The notes: generated by a model from the letters alone, not told the origin. Numbered from the stretch's first letter, positions 29,176 to 38,012 are shown. The stretch is 64,000 nt of DNA from Nocardia speluncae NBRC 108251 (GCF_001613245.1 NZ_BDBZ01000045.1:1-64000), one strand, 5' to 3'. Program-made: numbers and translations.

Positions 29176-30282
29176 TCAGAGGCTGCTGCGCATCAGGACC
29201 ACGTTGTACTGGTTGTGGACGGTGGTGAGGAAGTACAGATCATTACCGGTCTGATACGGGAAGATCGCCGGCGCATACGCGGTCGGCAGCTCTCGGGCAT
29301 CGATCAGCACCCGGGGCGGGCTCCACGGGCCCTGCGGGGCGGGCGCGGTGCGCATCACCACCGAATTGAACGGGTCCGTGGTCAGCGAAACATATTGACC
29401 CAGATGGTCGTTCCACACAACCGACAATTCGCCGACACCGTGCATGATCGGTTGCGCGGCATTCACGTCGCCGTGTTTCCACCCGCCGCCGTCCCAGTAT
29501 TCGTAGGCGCCCAGATTCTGGATATCTGCCTCGCGGACCCGGGATATGTAGGCGGCATTGTCGCGGCCCGACGCGGTTCCGTAAACATAAACGTAGCCAC
29601 CGTCTTTCGCGAAGGCATTCATCTGGAAATTGCGGTTGGCGCCCTCGTTGGGCCGGCGGGTGAATGTCAGGTCGGCCCAGGTTTCGCCGTTGTCGGCGGA
29701 CGCGGCCAGCCCGGAGTAATTGGTTGTCCAATCGCCGGGAGTGTCCCATGTCTTCACCGACATCAGGCTCATGTACTGCACGCCGTTCACCGCGATACCG
29801 GCGGTCGGAATACGGCTTATCTCCAGGAACGGAATCTTCGGGCTGGGGATCAGATCACGCGCCTGACCGAAGACATCGCGGACCACACTGTCGAAGTAGA
29901 TACCGTGCCGGGGGTCGCGGGTATGGCTGCGGACCAGCACATTGCTGCGCCACGCCCACATGCTGCCGGACAGCAGGTTGGGGAATCCGACGCCGGCGGT
30001 ATCGCCGAACGCGGTGAGCATTTCACCGTGCCCGTTGTCCCACATGATGCCCAGATCGGTGCCGAGCATGTTGTAGTTGTGGGTGCCGTTCGGGCTGGCC
30101 ATTCCGGTTACCTGGAAAACGGCCCGGGTGGCTCCGTTCAATTGTGGAAGCCCATTGGTGCCGTTCAGCACTGGAATGGGATTGATGGCGTTGGGATTCG
30201 CCGTGGCCGGTGCGGTGGCCGCGATCATTGCGGCCGATGCGCCCGCCAGCAGAGACATAAGTATGGATCCGGTTCTTTTCAA
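29176..30282 (-). CDS. Secreted DUF4185 protein (GH183-type endo-D-arabinanase candidate) 2
   Basis: A 368-residue exported paralogue of the 22871-23962 protein. It carries the same ordered motifs: PNAINPIP, MLGTDLGIMWDNG, LTAFGDTAG, LAASADNGETWADL, SVVWNDHLGQYVSLT, and LPTAYAPAIFPYQTG. I chose TTG 30282 (MKRTGSILMSLLAGASAAMI) because GGAGG stands 10 bp upstream and the signal peptide then has its Lys-Arg start; ATG 30258 is the alternative. The signal peptide is probably cleaved after ATANP-like residues. Two such enzymes within 7 kb, with AftD in the same window, suggest arabinan remodelling. Substrate preference cannot be read from the sequence. Confidence 0.82.
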   Translation of the reverse strand: MKRTGSILMSLLAGASAAMIAATAPATANPNAINPIPVLNGTNGLPQLNGATRAVFQVTGMASPNGTHNYNMLGTDLGIMWDNGHGEMLTAFGDTAGVGFPNLLSGSMWAWRSNVLVRSHTRDPRHGIYFDSVVRDVFGQARDLIPSPKIPFLEISRIPTAGIAVNGVQYMSLMSVKTWDTPGDWTTNYSGLAASADNGETWADLTFTRRPNEGANRNFQMNAFAKDGGYVYVYGTASGRDNAAYISRVREADIQNLGAYEYWDGGGWKHGDVNAAQPIMHGVGELSVVWNDHLGQYVSLTTDPFNSVVMRTAPAPQGPWSPPRVLIDARELPTAYAPAIFPYQTGNDLYFLTTVHNQYNVVLMRSSL

Positions 30283-30540
30283 GTCCGTCGGACCTCCGGG
30301 TTGCGTCGAGAATCGCCGCGGATAAACGTGGGCACCTCGGGATCTGTTACACGGCTCATTTCGACTGGCTGGCAGATCGCGGGTCATGTTAGCAGTGGAT
30401 ATGGGCTGATCAGAGGCTTTGCGGGGCAGTTCTGTGCTGGTGTCACGCAGGTCGGTGGGGTTGTTGCTGAATTGTCACCAGTGAAGAGTTCGCGGCACTG
30501 CTGCTCGAGAGCGCCGTAGATCACTCCATGGTCTAATCGA

Positions 30541-30572
30541 GAAGTTAACCGCGCATTTCAGCGGTTTACTTC
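30541..30572. promoter_or_regulatory. 12-bp inverted-repeat operator before the thiolase-like operon
   Basis: Arms GAAGTTAACCGC (30541-30552) and GCGGTTTACTTC (30561-30572) match at 11 of 12 positions around an 8-bp spacer, ending 20 bp before the start codon. This is the size and place of a TetR or LacI-type operator. No regulator gene lies adjacent, so the binding protein is unknown. The motif differs from the TTAC-N6-GTAA sites. Confidence 0.65.
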
Positions 30573-30592
30573 AGTGAGGAAGCGGAGGACGT

Positions 30593-32113
30593 ATGCTGCC
30601 AGCCGGAATGGACCCGCGCACACCGGTGCTCGTCGGAGTCGGACAGGTCGTGCATCGGTCCGGTGAACCAGGTCTGCCCGGAGCAGTCGAACTGGCGGCG
30701 GAATCGCTGCGCCGGGCAGGTGCAGACAGCGGAACCGGCGATGTGCTGCTGCGATCGGCCGATGTGGTGGCCGCCGTCGCCACGGTCAGCGGCTCCTATC
30801 CCAACCTTGCCGCGACGGTCGCCGCGCAGATCGGCGCCTCCCCGAAACGGACCCTGCAATCCGCGCCCGCCGGTGGCGACGCCCCGCAGCGGCTGCTCAA
30901 CCTGCTGGGCCGGCAGATCGCCGAAGGTCACACCGATATCGCCCTGATCTGCGGCGCCGAGTCGATGGCATCGCTGAGCAAGTCCAAGAAAACCGGTGTG
31001 GACCCCGGCTGGCCCGAACAGCACGAGAACGCCCTACCCGACGAGATCGTGGGCGCCACCGACGCCCCCAGCTCCGCGATGGAAACCGCAGCCGGACTCT
31101 GGGGGCCGATCTATGTGTACGCGCTGATGGAATCGGCGATGCGCAATCGTCTCGGTCTCGACCAGGAGACGCATCTGGCGCGGATCGGCGGGCTGTGGTC
31201 GCGATTCTCCGAGGTCGCGGCCCGGAACCCGTACGCCTGGATGCCGACGCAACGGACCGCGGCCGAACTCGTCACCACCGGGCCCGGCAACCGGATGGTG
31301 TCCAGCCCGTACCCGAAACTGCTGATGGCGAATCTGACCGTCGACCAGGGCGCCGGCCTCATTCTGTGCAGCGCCGCGGCGGCGGATGCGGCCGGAGTGC
31401 CCCGGGAGCGGTGGGTCTTCCCGCACGGCGGTGCCACCGCCACCGATATCTGGTATCTCTCCGAACGCACCGATATCGCCGCCTCCCCGGCGATCGCCGC
31501 GGCCGGCCGGGCCGCGCTGGCGGGTGCGGGGGTAGGTATCGACGATATCGCCCATATCGACCTGTATTCCTGCTTCCCGGTGGCCGTGCAGGTGGGCGCC
31601 GCGGCGCTGGGCTTGCCGATCGACGATCCCGCGCGACCCCTCACCGTCACCGGCGGTCTCACCTTCGGTGGCGGTCCGGGCAACAACTACAGCACCCACG
31701 GCATCGCCACCATGGCCGGGATCTTGCGCGACAACCCGGGCGACTACGGGCTCACCACCGCGCTCGGCTGGTACGTCACCAAACACGGGGTGGGTGTGTA
31801 CTCGGCGAAACCACCGGCCGAACCGTTCCGTCCGGTGGAGGCCGAGGTCCCGGTGGCCCGGCGCGAGACGGCCCCGGGCTATACCGGCCCGGCGGTCATC
31901 GAGGCGTACACAGTGCCACACCGCAAGGGCGAGGCGGGCGATGAAGCCGAAGCCGTGGTGGTCAGTGCACTGAACCCGGCAGGGGCACGCATACTTGTCC
32001 GGGCGACGGACAGCGAAACCATCGCCGCCTGCACCATCGGCGACCGGTTGGGCGCTGCCATCGAGATCACCGCCGCCGACCGTTTCATTCTGCGCAGTGA
32101 GAGGACAGCCTGA
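30593..32113 (+). CDS. Thiolase-like protein type 1 (TLP1), catalytic Cys absent
   Basis: A 506-residue protein with the thiolase fold but a changed active site. Where thiolases have Asn-x-x-Cys-x-S-G the sequence reads LQSAPAGGDAPQRLLNLL, and the late GHP and Cys-x-x-G motifs are replaced by LTFGGGPGNNYSTHG and KHGVGVYS. After the fold comes an extra 90-residue beta-rich segment (from about AVIEAYTVPHRKGEAG) like the C-terminal domain reported for the mycobacterial SCP2-thiolase-like TLP1. It is usually annotated 'acetyl-CoA acetyltransferase', but loss of the nucleophile argues for another role, perhaps acyl-CoA binding. ATG 30593 has GAGGAAGCGGAGG upstream. Its stop overlaps the next ATG (TGATG), so the two are coupled. 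Confidence 0.8.
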   Translation: MLPAGMDPRTPVLVGVGQVVHRSGEPGLPGAVELAAESLRRAGADSGTGDVLLRSADVVAAVATVSGSYPNLAATVAAQIGASPKRTLQSAPAGGDAPQRLLNLLGRQIAEGHTDIALICGAESMASLSKSKKTGVDPGWPEQHENALPDEIVGATDAPSSAMETAAGLWGPIYVYALMESAMRNRLGLDQETHLARIGGLWSRFSEVAARNPYAWMPTQRTAAELVTTGPGNRMVSSPYPKLLMANLTVDQGAGLILCSAAAADAAGVPRERWVFPHGGATATDIWYLSERTDIAASPAIAAAGRAALAGAGVGIDDIAHIDLYSCFPVAVQVGAAALGLPIDDPARPLTVTGGLTFGGGPGNNYSTHGIATMAGILRDNPGDYGLTTALGWYVTKHGVGVYSAKPPAEPFRPVEAEVPVARRETAPGYTGPAVIEAYTVPHRKGEAGDEAEAVVVSALNPAGARILVRATDSETIAACTIGDRLGAAIEITAADRFILRSERTA

Positions 32114-32877
32114 TGACCGATACCGTGCTCCTGGACCGGTGTGATGCGATAACCGTGCTCACCGTCAACCGGCCCGCGGCGCGTAACGCCATCGATCTGG
32201 CGACGGCGACGGCGATCGAGGCCGCGATCGACGAATTCGAGGGCGACGATACCGCGCGGGTGCTCGTGTTCACCGGGGCCGACGGAACCTTCAGCGCCGG
32301 AATGGATCTGATCGGGATGACCCGCGGTGAGTTCCCCGTAACCGAACATCGCGGCCCGCTCGGTATCACCGCGAAACCGCCGGCCAAACCGATGATATCG
32401 GCGGTCGAGGGTTTCGCGCTGGCCGGCGGTTTCGAACTGGCTCTTTCCGGTGACCTCATCGTCGCTGCGCGGGACGCGAAATTCGGTATCCCCGAGGTGA
32501 AACGCGGACTCGTCGCGGCCGCCGGCGGCGTCATGCGGCTCACCCAGCGCCTGCCGCGCAGTATCGCGGCCGAACTGGCGTTGACCGGTGGCCGGATCAG
32601 CGCCGAACGGTTGCACCAGCTGGGACTGGTCAACCGGGTGACCGACCCCGGTGAAGCGCTGGAAGTCGCGCTGGAGCTGGCGGGCGAGATCGCGGCCGCC
32701 GCTCCGCTGGCGGTGGCGGCCAGTAAGCGGATCATCGACGAGTCTCCGGATTGGAGTGCCGCCGAGGGGTTCGCGAAGCAGGGGGAGCTCGCTCTTCCCG
32801 CAATCGCTTCCAAGGATGCGGCCGAGGGGGCGCTCGCATTCGCGGAGAAGCGCGACCCGGTTTGGCAGGGCCGCTGA
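32113..32877 (+). CDS. Enoyl-CoA hydratase/isomerase family protein (EchA-like)
   Basis: A 254-residue crotonase-fold enzyme. VNRPAARNAIDLATA and FTGADGTFSAGMDLIGM form the first oxyanion-hole strand. PMISAVEGFALAGGFELALSGDLIVAARDAKFG gives the second oxyanion hole and the acyl-CoA pocket, and IPEVKRGLVAAAGG carries the Glu of the typical E/G pair. The second catalytic Glu position (in LPRSIAAELALTG) is Ala-Ala-Glu and shifted, so hydratase activity is likely but not certain. It is translated through a TGATG overlap with the thiolase-like gene, implying that both act on one CoA substrate. Confidence 0.87.
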   Translation: MTDTVLLDRCDAITVLTVNRPAARNAIDLATATAIEAAIDEFEGDDTARVLVFTGADGTFSAGMDLIGMTRGEFPVTEHRGPLGITAKPPAKPMISAVEGFALAGGFELALSGDLIVAARDAKFGIPEVKRGLVAAAGGVMRLTQRLPRSIAAELALTGGRISAERLHQLGLVNRVTDPGEALEVALELAGEIAAAAPLAVAASKRIIDESPDWSAAEGFAKQGELALPAIASKDAAEGALAFAEKRDPVWQGR

Positions 32878-33122
32878 GGTTCAGTGTGCTCGCACGGTAA
32901 GGGGCCGACCGTGGTGGTTCGGCCGGTTTTCCAGCAGTCGGCGGCCTCGTCGACTGCCGGAAACCCCTGGCCGTCCGAACGGCACCTTCAGTGGGCGGGC
33001 GGAGCGGGCCACATATCTGCTCTCGCCGGGAATTGCCGCGCCCGCCGTCGTTGTCGTCCTGCGTTACCCTCAGCGACAGTCGCGCGTCCCGGCTCGCCTC
33101 GGGCGCCGACCTGATGCGTCGG

Positions 33123-33905
33123 TTACGCGGGCAATTGATCAAGTATTACGCGGGCGCAGGCGGCGGGATCGTCGTAGAACGGCGTATGCCCGCTGCCCCC
33201 CAGCGTGATGTGGCGCGCGTGCGGCAGTACCTCGCGGGCGCGCCGGCTCTGGGTCCTGTAGGTGAGCAGGATGTCGCGGTTACCCCAGGCGATGGTCACC
33301 GGTAGGTCCGCCAGCGCCGCCGGGTCCGCGAGTTTCGCCTCGGTGAACGAATCCAGTGCCGGTGCGAAACCGAGCGATTTCACCGCACCTTCGGCGGTGT
33401 CCAGAGCGGTCCGGGTGTCGACCGCCCAGGGCTTACCGAAGACCAGGCTCAAGAATATGGTGCGGCCGGCCGGCGTGCCGAGCACCTTCGGCATCGCCGG
33501 GCCGAGGACGCGACCGAGTTTCTCGGCTCGACCCAGCGATTGCTGACACCAGATGCGGCCCGGTGTGTCCCAGAAGAAGATCGGTGAGAAGGCTGTCACC
33601 GAGCGGGCCAGGCCGCGGGCGCCGAGGTTCAGCGAGATCCCGCCGCCCATCGAATTTCCGGCGAGATGGGGCCGGTCGAGCCCCTGGACGGCCAGGAAAT
33701 CAGCGAGGGCGCCGGTCAGGGTGTCGACCGTGGTGCGGGGTAGCGGTGCGGAACCGCCGAAACCGGGCAGATCGACCGCGATTACCTCGAAATGGTCGGT
33801 GAGGGTGCCGATGACCGGTTCCCACACCTGCCACCTGCTGCCCACGCCGTGGACCAGCACGAGAGGTTCACCGCTGCCTTCGCGATGGTACTCGAGAACA
33901 GTCAT
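33123..33905 (-). CDS. Alpha/beta-fold hydrolase
   Basis: A 260-residue classical alpha/beta hydrolase. The oxyanion motif is VLVHGVGSRWQVWEPV and VDLPGFGGSAPL follows. The nucleophile elbow is LAGNSMGGGISLNLG (Ser near residue 93), the catalytic Asp is in TIAWGNRDILLTYR, and the His is in LGGSGHTPFYDDP, so the triad is complete. It could be an esterase, lipase or C-C hydrolase; nothing narrows the substrate. ATG 33905 is preceded by GAGAGCTGGGT. It is convergent with the crotonase gene across a 245-bp gap that shows no gene, and divergent from the small lipoprotein. Confidence 0.85.
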   Translation of the reverse strand: MTVLEYHREGSGEPLVLVHGVGSRWQVWEPVIGTLTDHFEVIAVDLPGFGGSAPLPRTTVDTLTGALADFLAVQGLDRPHLAGNSMGGGISLNLGARGLARSVTAFSPIFFWDTPGRIWCQQSLGRAEKLGRVLGPAMPKVLGTPAGRTIFLSLVFGKPWAVDTRTALDTAEGAVKSLGFAPALDSFTEAKLADPAALADLPVTIAWGNRDILLTYRTQSRRAREVLPHARHITLGGSGHTPFYDDPAACARVILDQLPA

Positions 33906-34169
33906 ACCCAGCTCTCCGATCAGGATCCGAACTGCGGAATCACACTAACAGCAGGCAGGGGACATCAGTTCGATTCGCGGGGACCGCCGAAGGTACGTCC
34001 CCGTTGGACCTGCACCGACGGCAGGTGTGAGTCTTATCGAAATATGCTCCTCCGAGTTGCGGCCCGAGTGTGACTGCGACTACACACATGCGTGGGCGTC
34101 ACGCGGACGACCGTGGGACGATCCCCGATCACCGCGGCGTCCAGGTGATACATCTGAGAGAGGAACCCG

Positions 34170-34502
34170 GTGCGGAAGACCCTTTTTGCCGCGACCCTAG
34201 TAATTCTGCCGCTGTTGGCGGCCTGCGGTAGCGATACCGAATCCGCGCCCGCGCTGACCGAGGCGGACCTGTCGAAATCTCTGCAGGAGAAAGGCCTCAA
34301 GGACCCGGCCTTCGCCGACTGCGCCGCCAAGGTCTACCTGGCGGAAGGTATTTCCCAAGAAGGTCTGCAAACCATGATCAGCGACGAGTTCGATACCCGG
34401 ATGGCCGATCCGGAGACTCTCGGCCTGAGTCCGGACGACAAGACCAAGGCCGAGGCCGCGACCTCCAAGATCGTCGGTGAATGCCTCGGGGCGTCGCAGT
34501 AG
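34170..34502 (+). CDS. Small secreted lipoprotein
   Basis: A 110-residue lipoprotein. MRKTLFAATLVILPLLAACG is a signal peptide with lipobox LAAC (Cys19). The mature part is acidic and helical, with two further cysteines (FADCAAK and VGECLG) that could form one disulfide. GTG 34170 has AGAGAGGAACCC upstream. I do not recognise a named family; small actinobacterial lipoproteins with this paired-Cys helical layout are common. The following 270 bp up to the FMN reductase show no convincing gene. Confidence 0.78.
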   Translation: MRKTLFAATLVILPLLAACGSDTESAPALTEADLSKSLQEKGLKDPAFADCAAKVYLAEGISQEGLQTMISDEFDTRMADPETLGLSPDDKTKAEAATSKIVGECLGASQ

Positions 34503-34773
34503 GCGGTTTCGGCAGCGAACGCCTGCCGAGCATCGTCGGGCGGCCGTAGTAGGTCTCCGACGGCCGTGGTCGGGCGATCGATATCTCCGGTGCGTAATTC
34601 GGAGATGAGTCGGCCGACCGTTGAGATGCTGCCCTGGCCGTGGAGCCGGGGCAGCGCCGTCCGGCCGGTTCCGATCGGTGCGATCCGAACCCTGGCCGAG
34701 TGGCACGTCCGGATGGTCAACTGAGGTCACAGCACCCAACGATCCCGGCGCCGGCCGGGGAGGAGGCGCCGAC

Positions 34774-35286
34774 GTGGCCGTAACCGTGGTAGTCGGTAAT
34801 CCGAAACCGGCATCCCGCACCTTGTCGGCAGGTGTTGCCCTCGCGGCCGCGCTGCGCCCCGATATCGAGCCGGCGGTCGTCGACCTCGTCGACCTCGGCC
34901 CAGGACTGCTCGGCTGGGGCGACCCGGCGGTCACCGAAACCGTGCGAGCCGTCGCCACCTCCGAACTGGTGGTTTTCGCCAGCCCCACATTCAAAGCCAC
35001 CTACACCGGCCTGCTGAAACTGTTCCTGGAACAGTTCGAAGGCGGTACCGGCCTCCAGGGAGTGCTCGCGGTCCCGCTGATGCTCGGTGCGGGCCCCGCA
35101 CATGCCCTCGCCCCGGATCTACTGCTCAAACCTGTGCTGGTGGAGCTGGGCGCGACCACCGCCCTGCCGGGGCTCTACTTGTCCGACCGGACCTTCGGCG
35201 ACGACGGTGTACTCACCGCCTATGCCGAACGCTGGCGCCCGGTAGCGCAAGCGTTGTCTCCTGCGAAACCAGAGGTCGAATCGTGA
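34774..35286 (+). CDS. NADPH-dependent FMN reductase family protein
   Basis: A 170-residue flavodoxin-fold reductase. The FMN phosphate loop is VVVGNPKPASRTLSAGVALA at the N-terminus, the flavin-edge motif is FASPTFKATYTGLLKLFLEQ (SPTYxxxxTGxLKxFLD in the family), and VPLMLGAGPAHAL follows. It reduces FMN with NAD(P)H, like SsuE/MsuE. GTG 34774 has a very strong AGGAGG site 7 bp upstream. The next gene starts at 35283, overlapping by four bases (GTGA), so the two are coupled. The pair could feed a flavin-dependent monooxygenase that is not in this window. Confidence 0.85.
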   Translation: MAVTVVVGNPKPASRTLSAGVALAAALRPDIEPAVVDLVDLGPGLLGWGDPAVTETVRAVATSELVVFASPTFKATYTGLLKLFLEQFEGGTGLQGVLAVPLMLGAGPAHALAPDLLLKPVLVELGATTALPGLYLSDRTFGDDGVLTAYAERWRPVAQALSPAKPEVES

Positions 35287-35780
35287 ACGAGCTTTTCGAA
35301 ACTCCCGCCGACGGCACCGGCCTCCGCCGTGCGTTCGCCAACTTCCCCAGCGGGGTGGTGGCAGTCTGCGCCCGGGTCGACGGCAAACCACACGGTCTCG
35401 CCGTGAGCACGTTCGTCCCGGTCTCGCTGGACCCGCCACTGGTGTCGTTCTGCATTCAGAACACCTCCGCCACCTGGACCCGCCTCGTCCACGCGGGCCA
35501 CCTCGGCCTCAGCCTCCTCGGCACCGACCAGCAGGACGCCGCCCGCTCGCTGGCCTCCCGCGACGGCGACCGCTTCCGCGGCCTGGACCTGCACGACGGC
35601 ACGGGCGAAGCAGTGTTCATCGGCGGCGCCTCCGTCTGGATCGAAGGCACTCCGCAAGCGCACGTCCCCGCAGGCGACCACACAGTGGTCATCCTGCGCG
35701 TCCACCGTCTCGCAATCCACCCTGGTCGTGATCCCTTGGTGTTCCACGGCTCCCGCTTCCGCCTCTTGCGCGCCGGCTGA
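35283..35780 (+). CDS. Flavin reductase family protein (flavin:NAD(P)H oxidoreductase)
   Basis: A 165-residue split-barrel flavin reductase. FANFPSGVVAVCARVDGKPHGLAVSTF forms the flavin-binding start, SLDPPLVSFCIQNTSATW is the diagnostic second motif, and GDRFRGLDLHDG and PAGDHTVVILRVHRL close the fold. It supplies reduced FMN or FAD to monooxygenases (the HpaC/ActVB type). Translation starts with GTG overlapping the TGA of the upstream FMN reductase. A degraded XRE regulator lies immediately downstream on the other strand and may once have controlled the pair. Confidence 0.87.
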   Translation: MNELFETPADGTGLRRAFANFPSGVVAVCARVDGKPHGLAVSTFVPVSLDPPLVSFCIQNTSATWTRLVHAGHLGLSLLGTDQQDAARSLASRDGDRFRGLDLHDGTGEAVFIGGASVWIEGTPQAHVPAGDHTVVILRVHRLAIHPGRDPLVFHGSRFRLLRAG

Positions 35781-36055
35781 GCCGGGCGATCCCGAACAAG
35801 CGCGTGCGGATGATGCGGCCGTCCTCGCCGTCGACGCTATCGGCATCGTGCCTGGCGCCCTGCAGCATCGAGGTACCGGTACCCACGCGCAACGCAACCG
35901 CCGGCGTCCGCAACGTCTCGAGCCGGATCGTGTCCCGCTCGCCTTGTTGGATGTTCTCGACGAGCGAGAGCGAAACGTCGCTGAGCTCGGCAAGTTCGGC
36001 GTTGGGTCAGCCCACGCCGTTCCCGCACGGCTGCGACGGGGTCCCCCGGATCCGC
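35781..36055 (-). pseudogene. Degenerate XRE-family regulator with a 1-nt frameshift
   Basis: On the minus strand PVAAVRERRGLTQ is the start of an XRE helix-turn-helix. After one extra C in CTGACCCAACGCCGAA the next frame continues AELAELSDVSLSLVENIQ, then GERDTIRLETL and VALRVGTGTSMLQ, which is the rest of the helix-turn-helix and the following helix. No single frame or start codon spans both parts, and the C-terminal domain runs into the flavin reductase gene. This is a broken regulator, not a sequencing-neutral gap I could repair with certainty. The reading frames were compared by eye. Confidence 0.55.
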
Positions 36056-36218
36056 AGCCGTACCATCGAGCGCACGGCCTCACAGCATCTCGCGATATGA
36101 GTCCAGGCCGGTGCGCATTTCGTTCCTGTGATCATGTCGCGGGCCCCCGCCGAGGGCTCGCCTGCGGGTGCGTAGACGAGCCCCCGGGTTCACCGGGTTA
36201 CCGGCCGAACGGGAGTGC

Positions 36219-36734
36219 TCAGATGTCGCCGAAGGCTGCCGCGTAGCGGATGACGCCACTGGGCAGGGGCTCGGTGTCCAGGCTCAGTACCATCAGCGCG
36301 TCGTCGGGGACAGACGTCTTCATGGTGACGCCGTGGGTGCTGGCGCGGGTGAACCCGAAACGCGGGTAGTACTCCGGATGTCCGAGGACGGTGACGAAAT
36401 GCTCACCCCTTGCCTTTGCGGCCTCGAACGCCGCACGGATCGCGGCCGATCCGACGCCGGTTTTCTGGTACTGCGGCAGGACCGCGCACGGTCCCAGGCA
36501 CAGTGCCGGGGTATCACCGATGTGCGCCCGGGTCAGCAGTACATAGCCTACGAGGGCGCCGGCGTCGTCGAGCGTGACCAGTGACAGTCCGTCGATCCAG
36601 GCGGGGTCCCGGCGCAGCGCGTCGACGAGGTCGGCCTCCTCGGCTGTGTCGAACGCGGCGAGATTGATCTCGCGGGTTGCGGCGATATCGGCGCCGGTCT
36701 CGGCGCGAGTGGTCCAGTCGGTACGGGGATTCAT
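36219..36734 (-). CDS. GNAT-family N-acetyltransferase
   Basis: A 171-residue GNAT of the YhbS type. The N-terminal MNPRTDWTTRAETGADIAAT leads into the acceptor half. The acetyl-CoA signature is LGPCAVLPQYQKTGVGSAAI (Q/R-x-x-G-x-G/A, with Gln-Lys-Thr-Gly-Val-Gly). VLGHPEYYPRFGFTRAS is the usual C-terminal beta-bulge motif of this subgroup. ATG 36734 has AGGAAG upstream. It is the last gene of the cluster leader peptide - RsgA paralogue - GNAT, 124 bp after the GTPase gene. Substrates of such GNATs range from small amines to antibiotics; none can be assigned here. Confidence 0.85.
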   Translation of the reverse strand: MNPRTDWTTRAETGADIAATREINLAAFDTAEEADLVDALRRDPAWIDGLSLVTLDDAGALVGYVLLTRAHIGDTPALCLGPCAVLPQYQKTGVGSAAIRAAFEAAKARGEHFVTVLGHPEYYPRFGFTRASTHGVTMKTSVPDDALMVLSLDTEPLPSGVIRYAAAFGDI

Positions 36735-36858
36735 TGTTGTTTTCTTCCTGTGATGAATGATGTTGTGAGCCAAGGCATCCAGTGCCTGAGTACGGCCCGG
36801 GCGGTGGCACCGCACGGTGCCTCCGGGTCGCCCGCGGGTGCGAGTGGGCACATCGGTG

Positions 36859-37953
36859 TCAGCGCTGGCGTTCGCGGAATCGGTAGGTTGCACGCAGATC
36901 CCGCGTGATCGCCTTGACGGTCTTGCTGCGTTTGCCGCTCTCGCGGGCGACACCGCGGGTGGCTGCCCACTGGCTTTCCCGCATCAGTTTGCGGTACCGA
37001 TCGAGCCGCGCCAGGTCCAGCTCGCCGGTCACGATCGCGTCCTGCACCGCGCACCCCGGTTCGCTGCGGTGTTCGCAGTCACCGAAGGTGCAGTTGCGGG
37101 CATAGGCCTCTATCTCGGCGAACACCTGCCCGACCCCGTCGGCGACATCCTGAACGCCGATGCCGCGCAGGCCCGGAGTATCGATGAGCACCCCACCGGC
37201 GGGCAACGCCAACAACTCGCGATGCACGGTAGTGTGGCGGCCCTTGCCGTCGACGGCACGAACCTCATTGGTGCCCATGTGTTCTCGGCCCAGCAACGCG
37301 TTGGCCAGACTGGACTTGCCGGCCCCGGACGGACCCAGCAGCACCGTGGTCCCGGTCACGGTTTCGGCCAGCCGATCGAGGCCTGTACCGGTAGTGGCGC
37401 TGGTAGTGAGGATGTCGACGCCGGGAGCCAGCGCGGCCACCACGGCTTCGTCCGCACCAGGGTGCTCGGTCAGATCGGCCTTGGTCAACACGATGACCGG
37501 CCGGGCGCCACTATCGAAAACCAGCGCCAGCAACCGCTCGATGCGGCCCGCGTTGACCGGTGCCGCCAGCGAGACCGCGATGACGACGGTGTCGACGTTG
37601 GCCGCGAGCACTTGCTGATGGGAGGTGCGGTCCGAGGATGCGCGAGTAATCGCGGTACGGCGAGGCAGCAATGCCACCAGCAGCGGCTGCGAGCCCGGGC
37701 GTAGCGCGGCCCAGTCGCCGGTGCACACCATGTGCTCACGGTCCGCGCCGCTGAGCGCACTGCTGTCGGCGCGCACCGGCCCCGAGGCAGTGAGGGTGTC
37801 ACATAGGCCGCGGTCGACCCGCACGATACGGGCCGGTACCAACCCGGCGTCGGCGTGTTCAGCGAACATCGCCGCGAACGTCTCGTCCCAGCCGAGTGCG
37901 GACAGCTCTCGTGAAGACGATGAAGAAGTCGAAGAATGGTGAGGTGAATGCAT
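36859..37953 (-). CDS. RsgA-paralogue: circularly permuted ribosome-associated GTPase
   Basis: A 364-residue protein of the RsgA/YjeQ family, a GTPase that binds the 30S subunit and helps late maturation. An OB-fold start (ALGWDETFAAMFAEHADAGL, then PARIVRVDRG) precedes the permuted G domain. G4 is VLTKADL, G5-like is TSATTGTG, G1 is LLGPSGAGKSSLANALLG, and G3 is LIDTPGLRGIG. The C-terminal zinc knuckle is CTFGDCEHRSEPGC. The N-terminal MHSPHHSSTSSSSSRE is a low-complexity extension. Its LGW-type N-terminus differs from the main actinobacterial RsgA near aroA as I recall it, so it is probably an extra copy. A 22-codon leader ORF with a strong ribosome binding site precedes it by 101 bp. Confidence 0.86.
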   Translation of the reverse strand: MHSPHHSSTSSSSSRELSALGWDETFAAMFAEHADAGLVPARIVRVDRGLCDTLTASGPVRADSSALSGADREHMVCTGDWAALRPGSQPLLVALLPRRTAITRASSDRTSHQQVLAANVDTVVIAVSLAAPVNAGRIERLLALVFDSGARPVIVLTKADLTEHPGADEAVVAALAPGVDILTTSATTGTGLDRLAETVTGTTVLLGPSGAGKSSLANALLGREHMGTNEVRAVDGKGRHTTVHRELLALPAGGVLIDTPGLRGIGVQDVADGVGQVFAEIEAYARNCTFGDCEHRSEPGCAVQDAIVTGELDLARLDRYRKLMRESQWAATRGVARESGKRSKTVKAITRDLRATYRFRERQR

Positions 37954-38012
37954 GATGAGACCCTTGGATGAAGGAGCCCCGTTCGGACACGAAATCCACC
38001 GGCGCCATCACC

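Noticed and set aside
32878-33122. Possible short gene between the crotonase and the alpha/beta hydrolase
   Set aside because: The open frames here are Arg/Ser/Pro-rich in all readings, with no ribosome binding site or family resemblance.
34334-34720. 128-codon minus-strand frame over the small lipoprotein
   Set aside because: The lipoprotein on the plus strand has a signal peptide, lipobox and ribosome binding site; the opposite frame has none.
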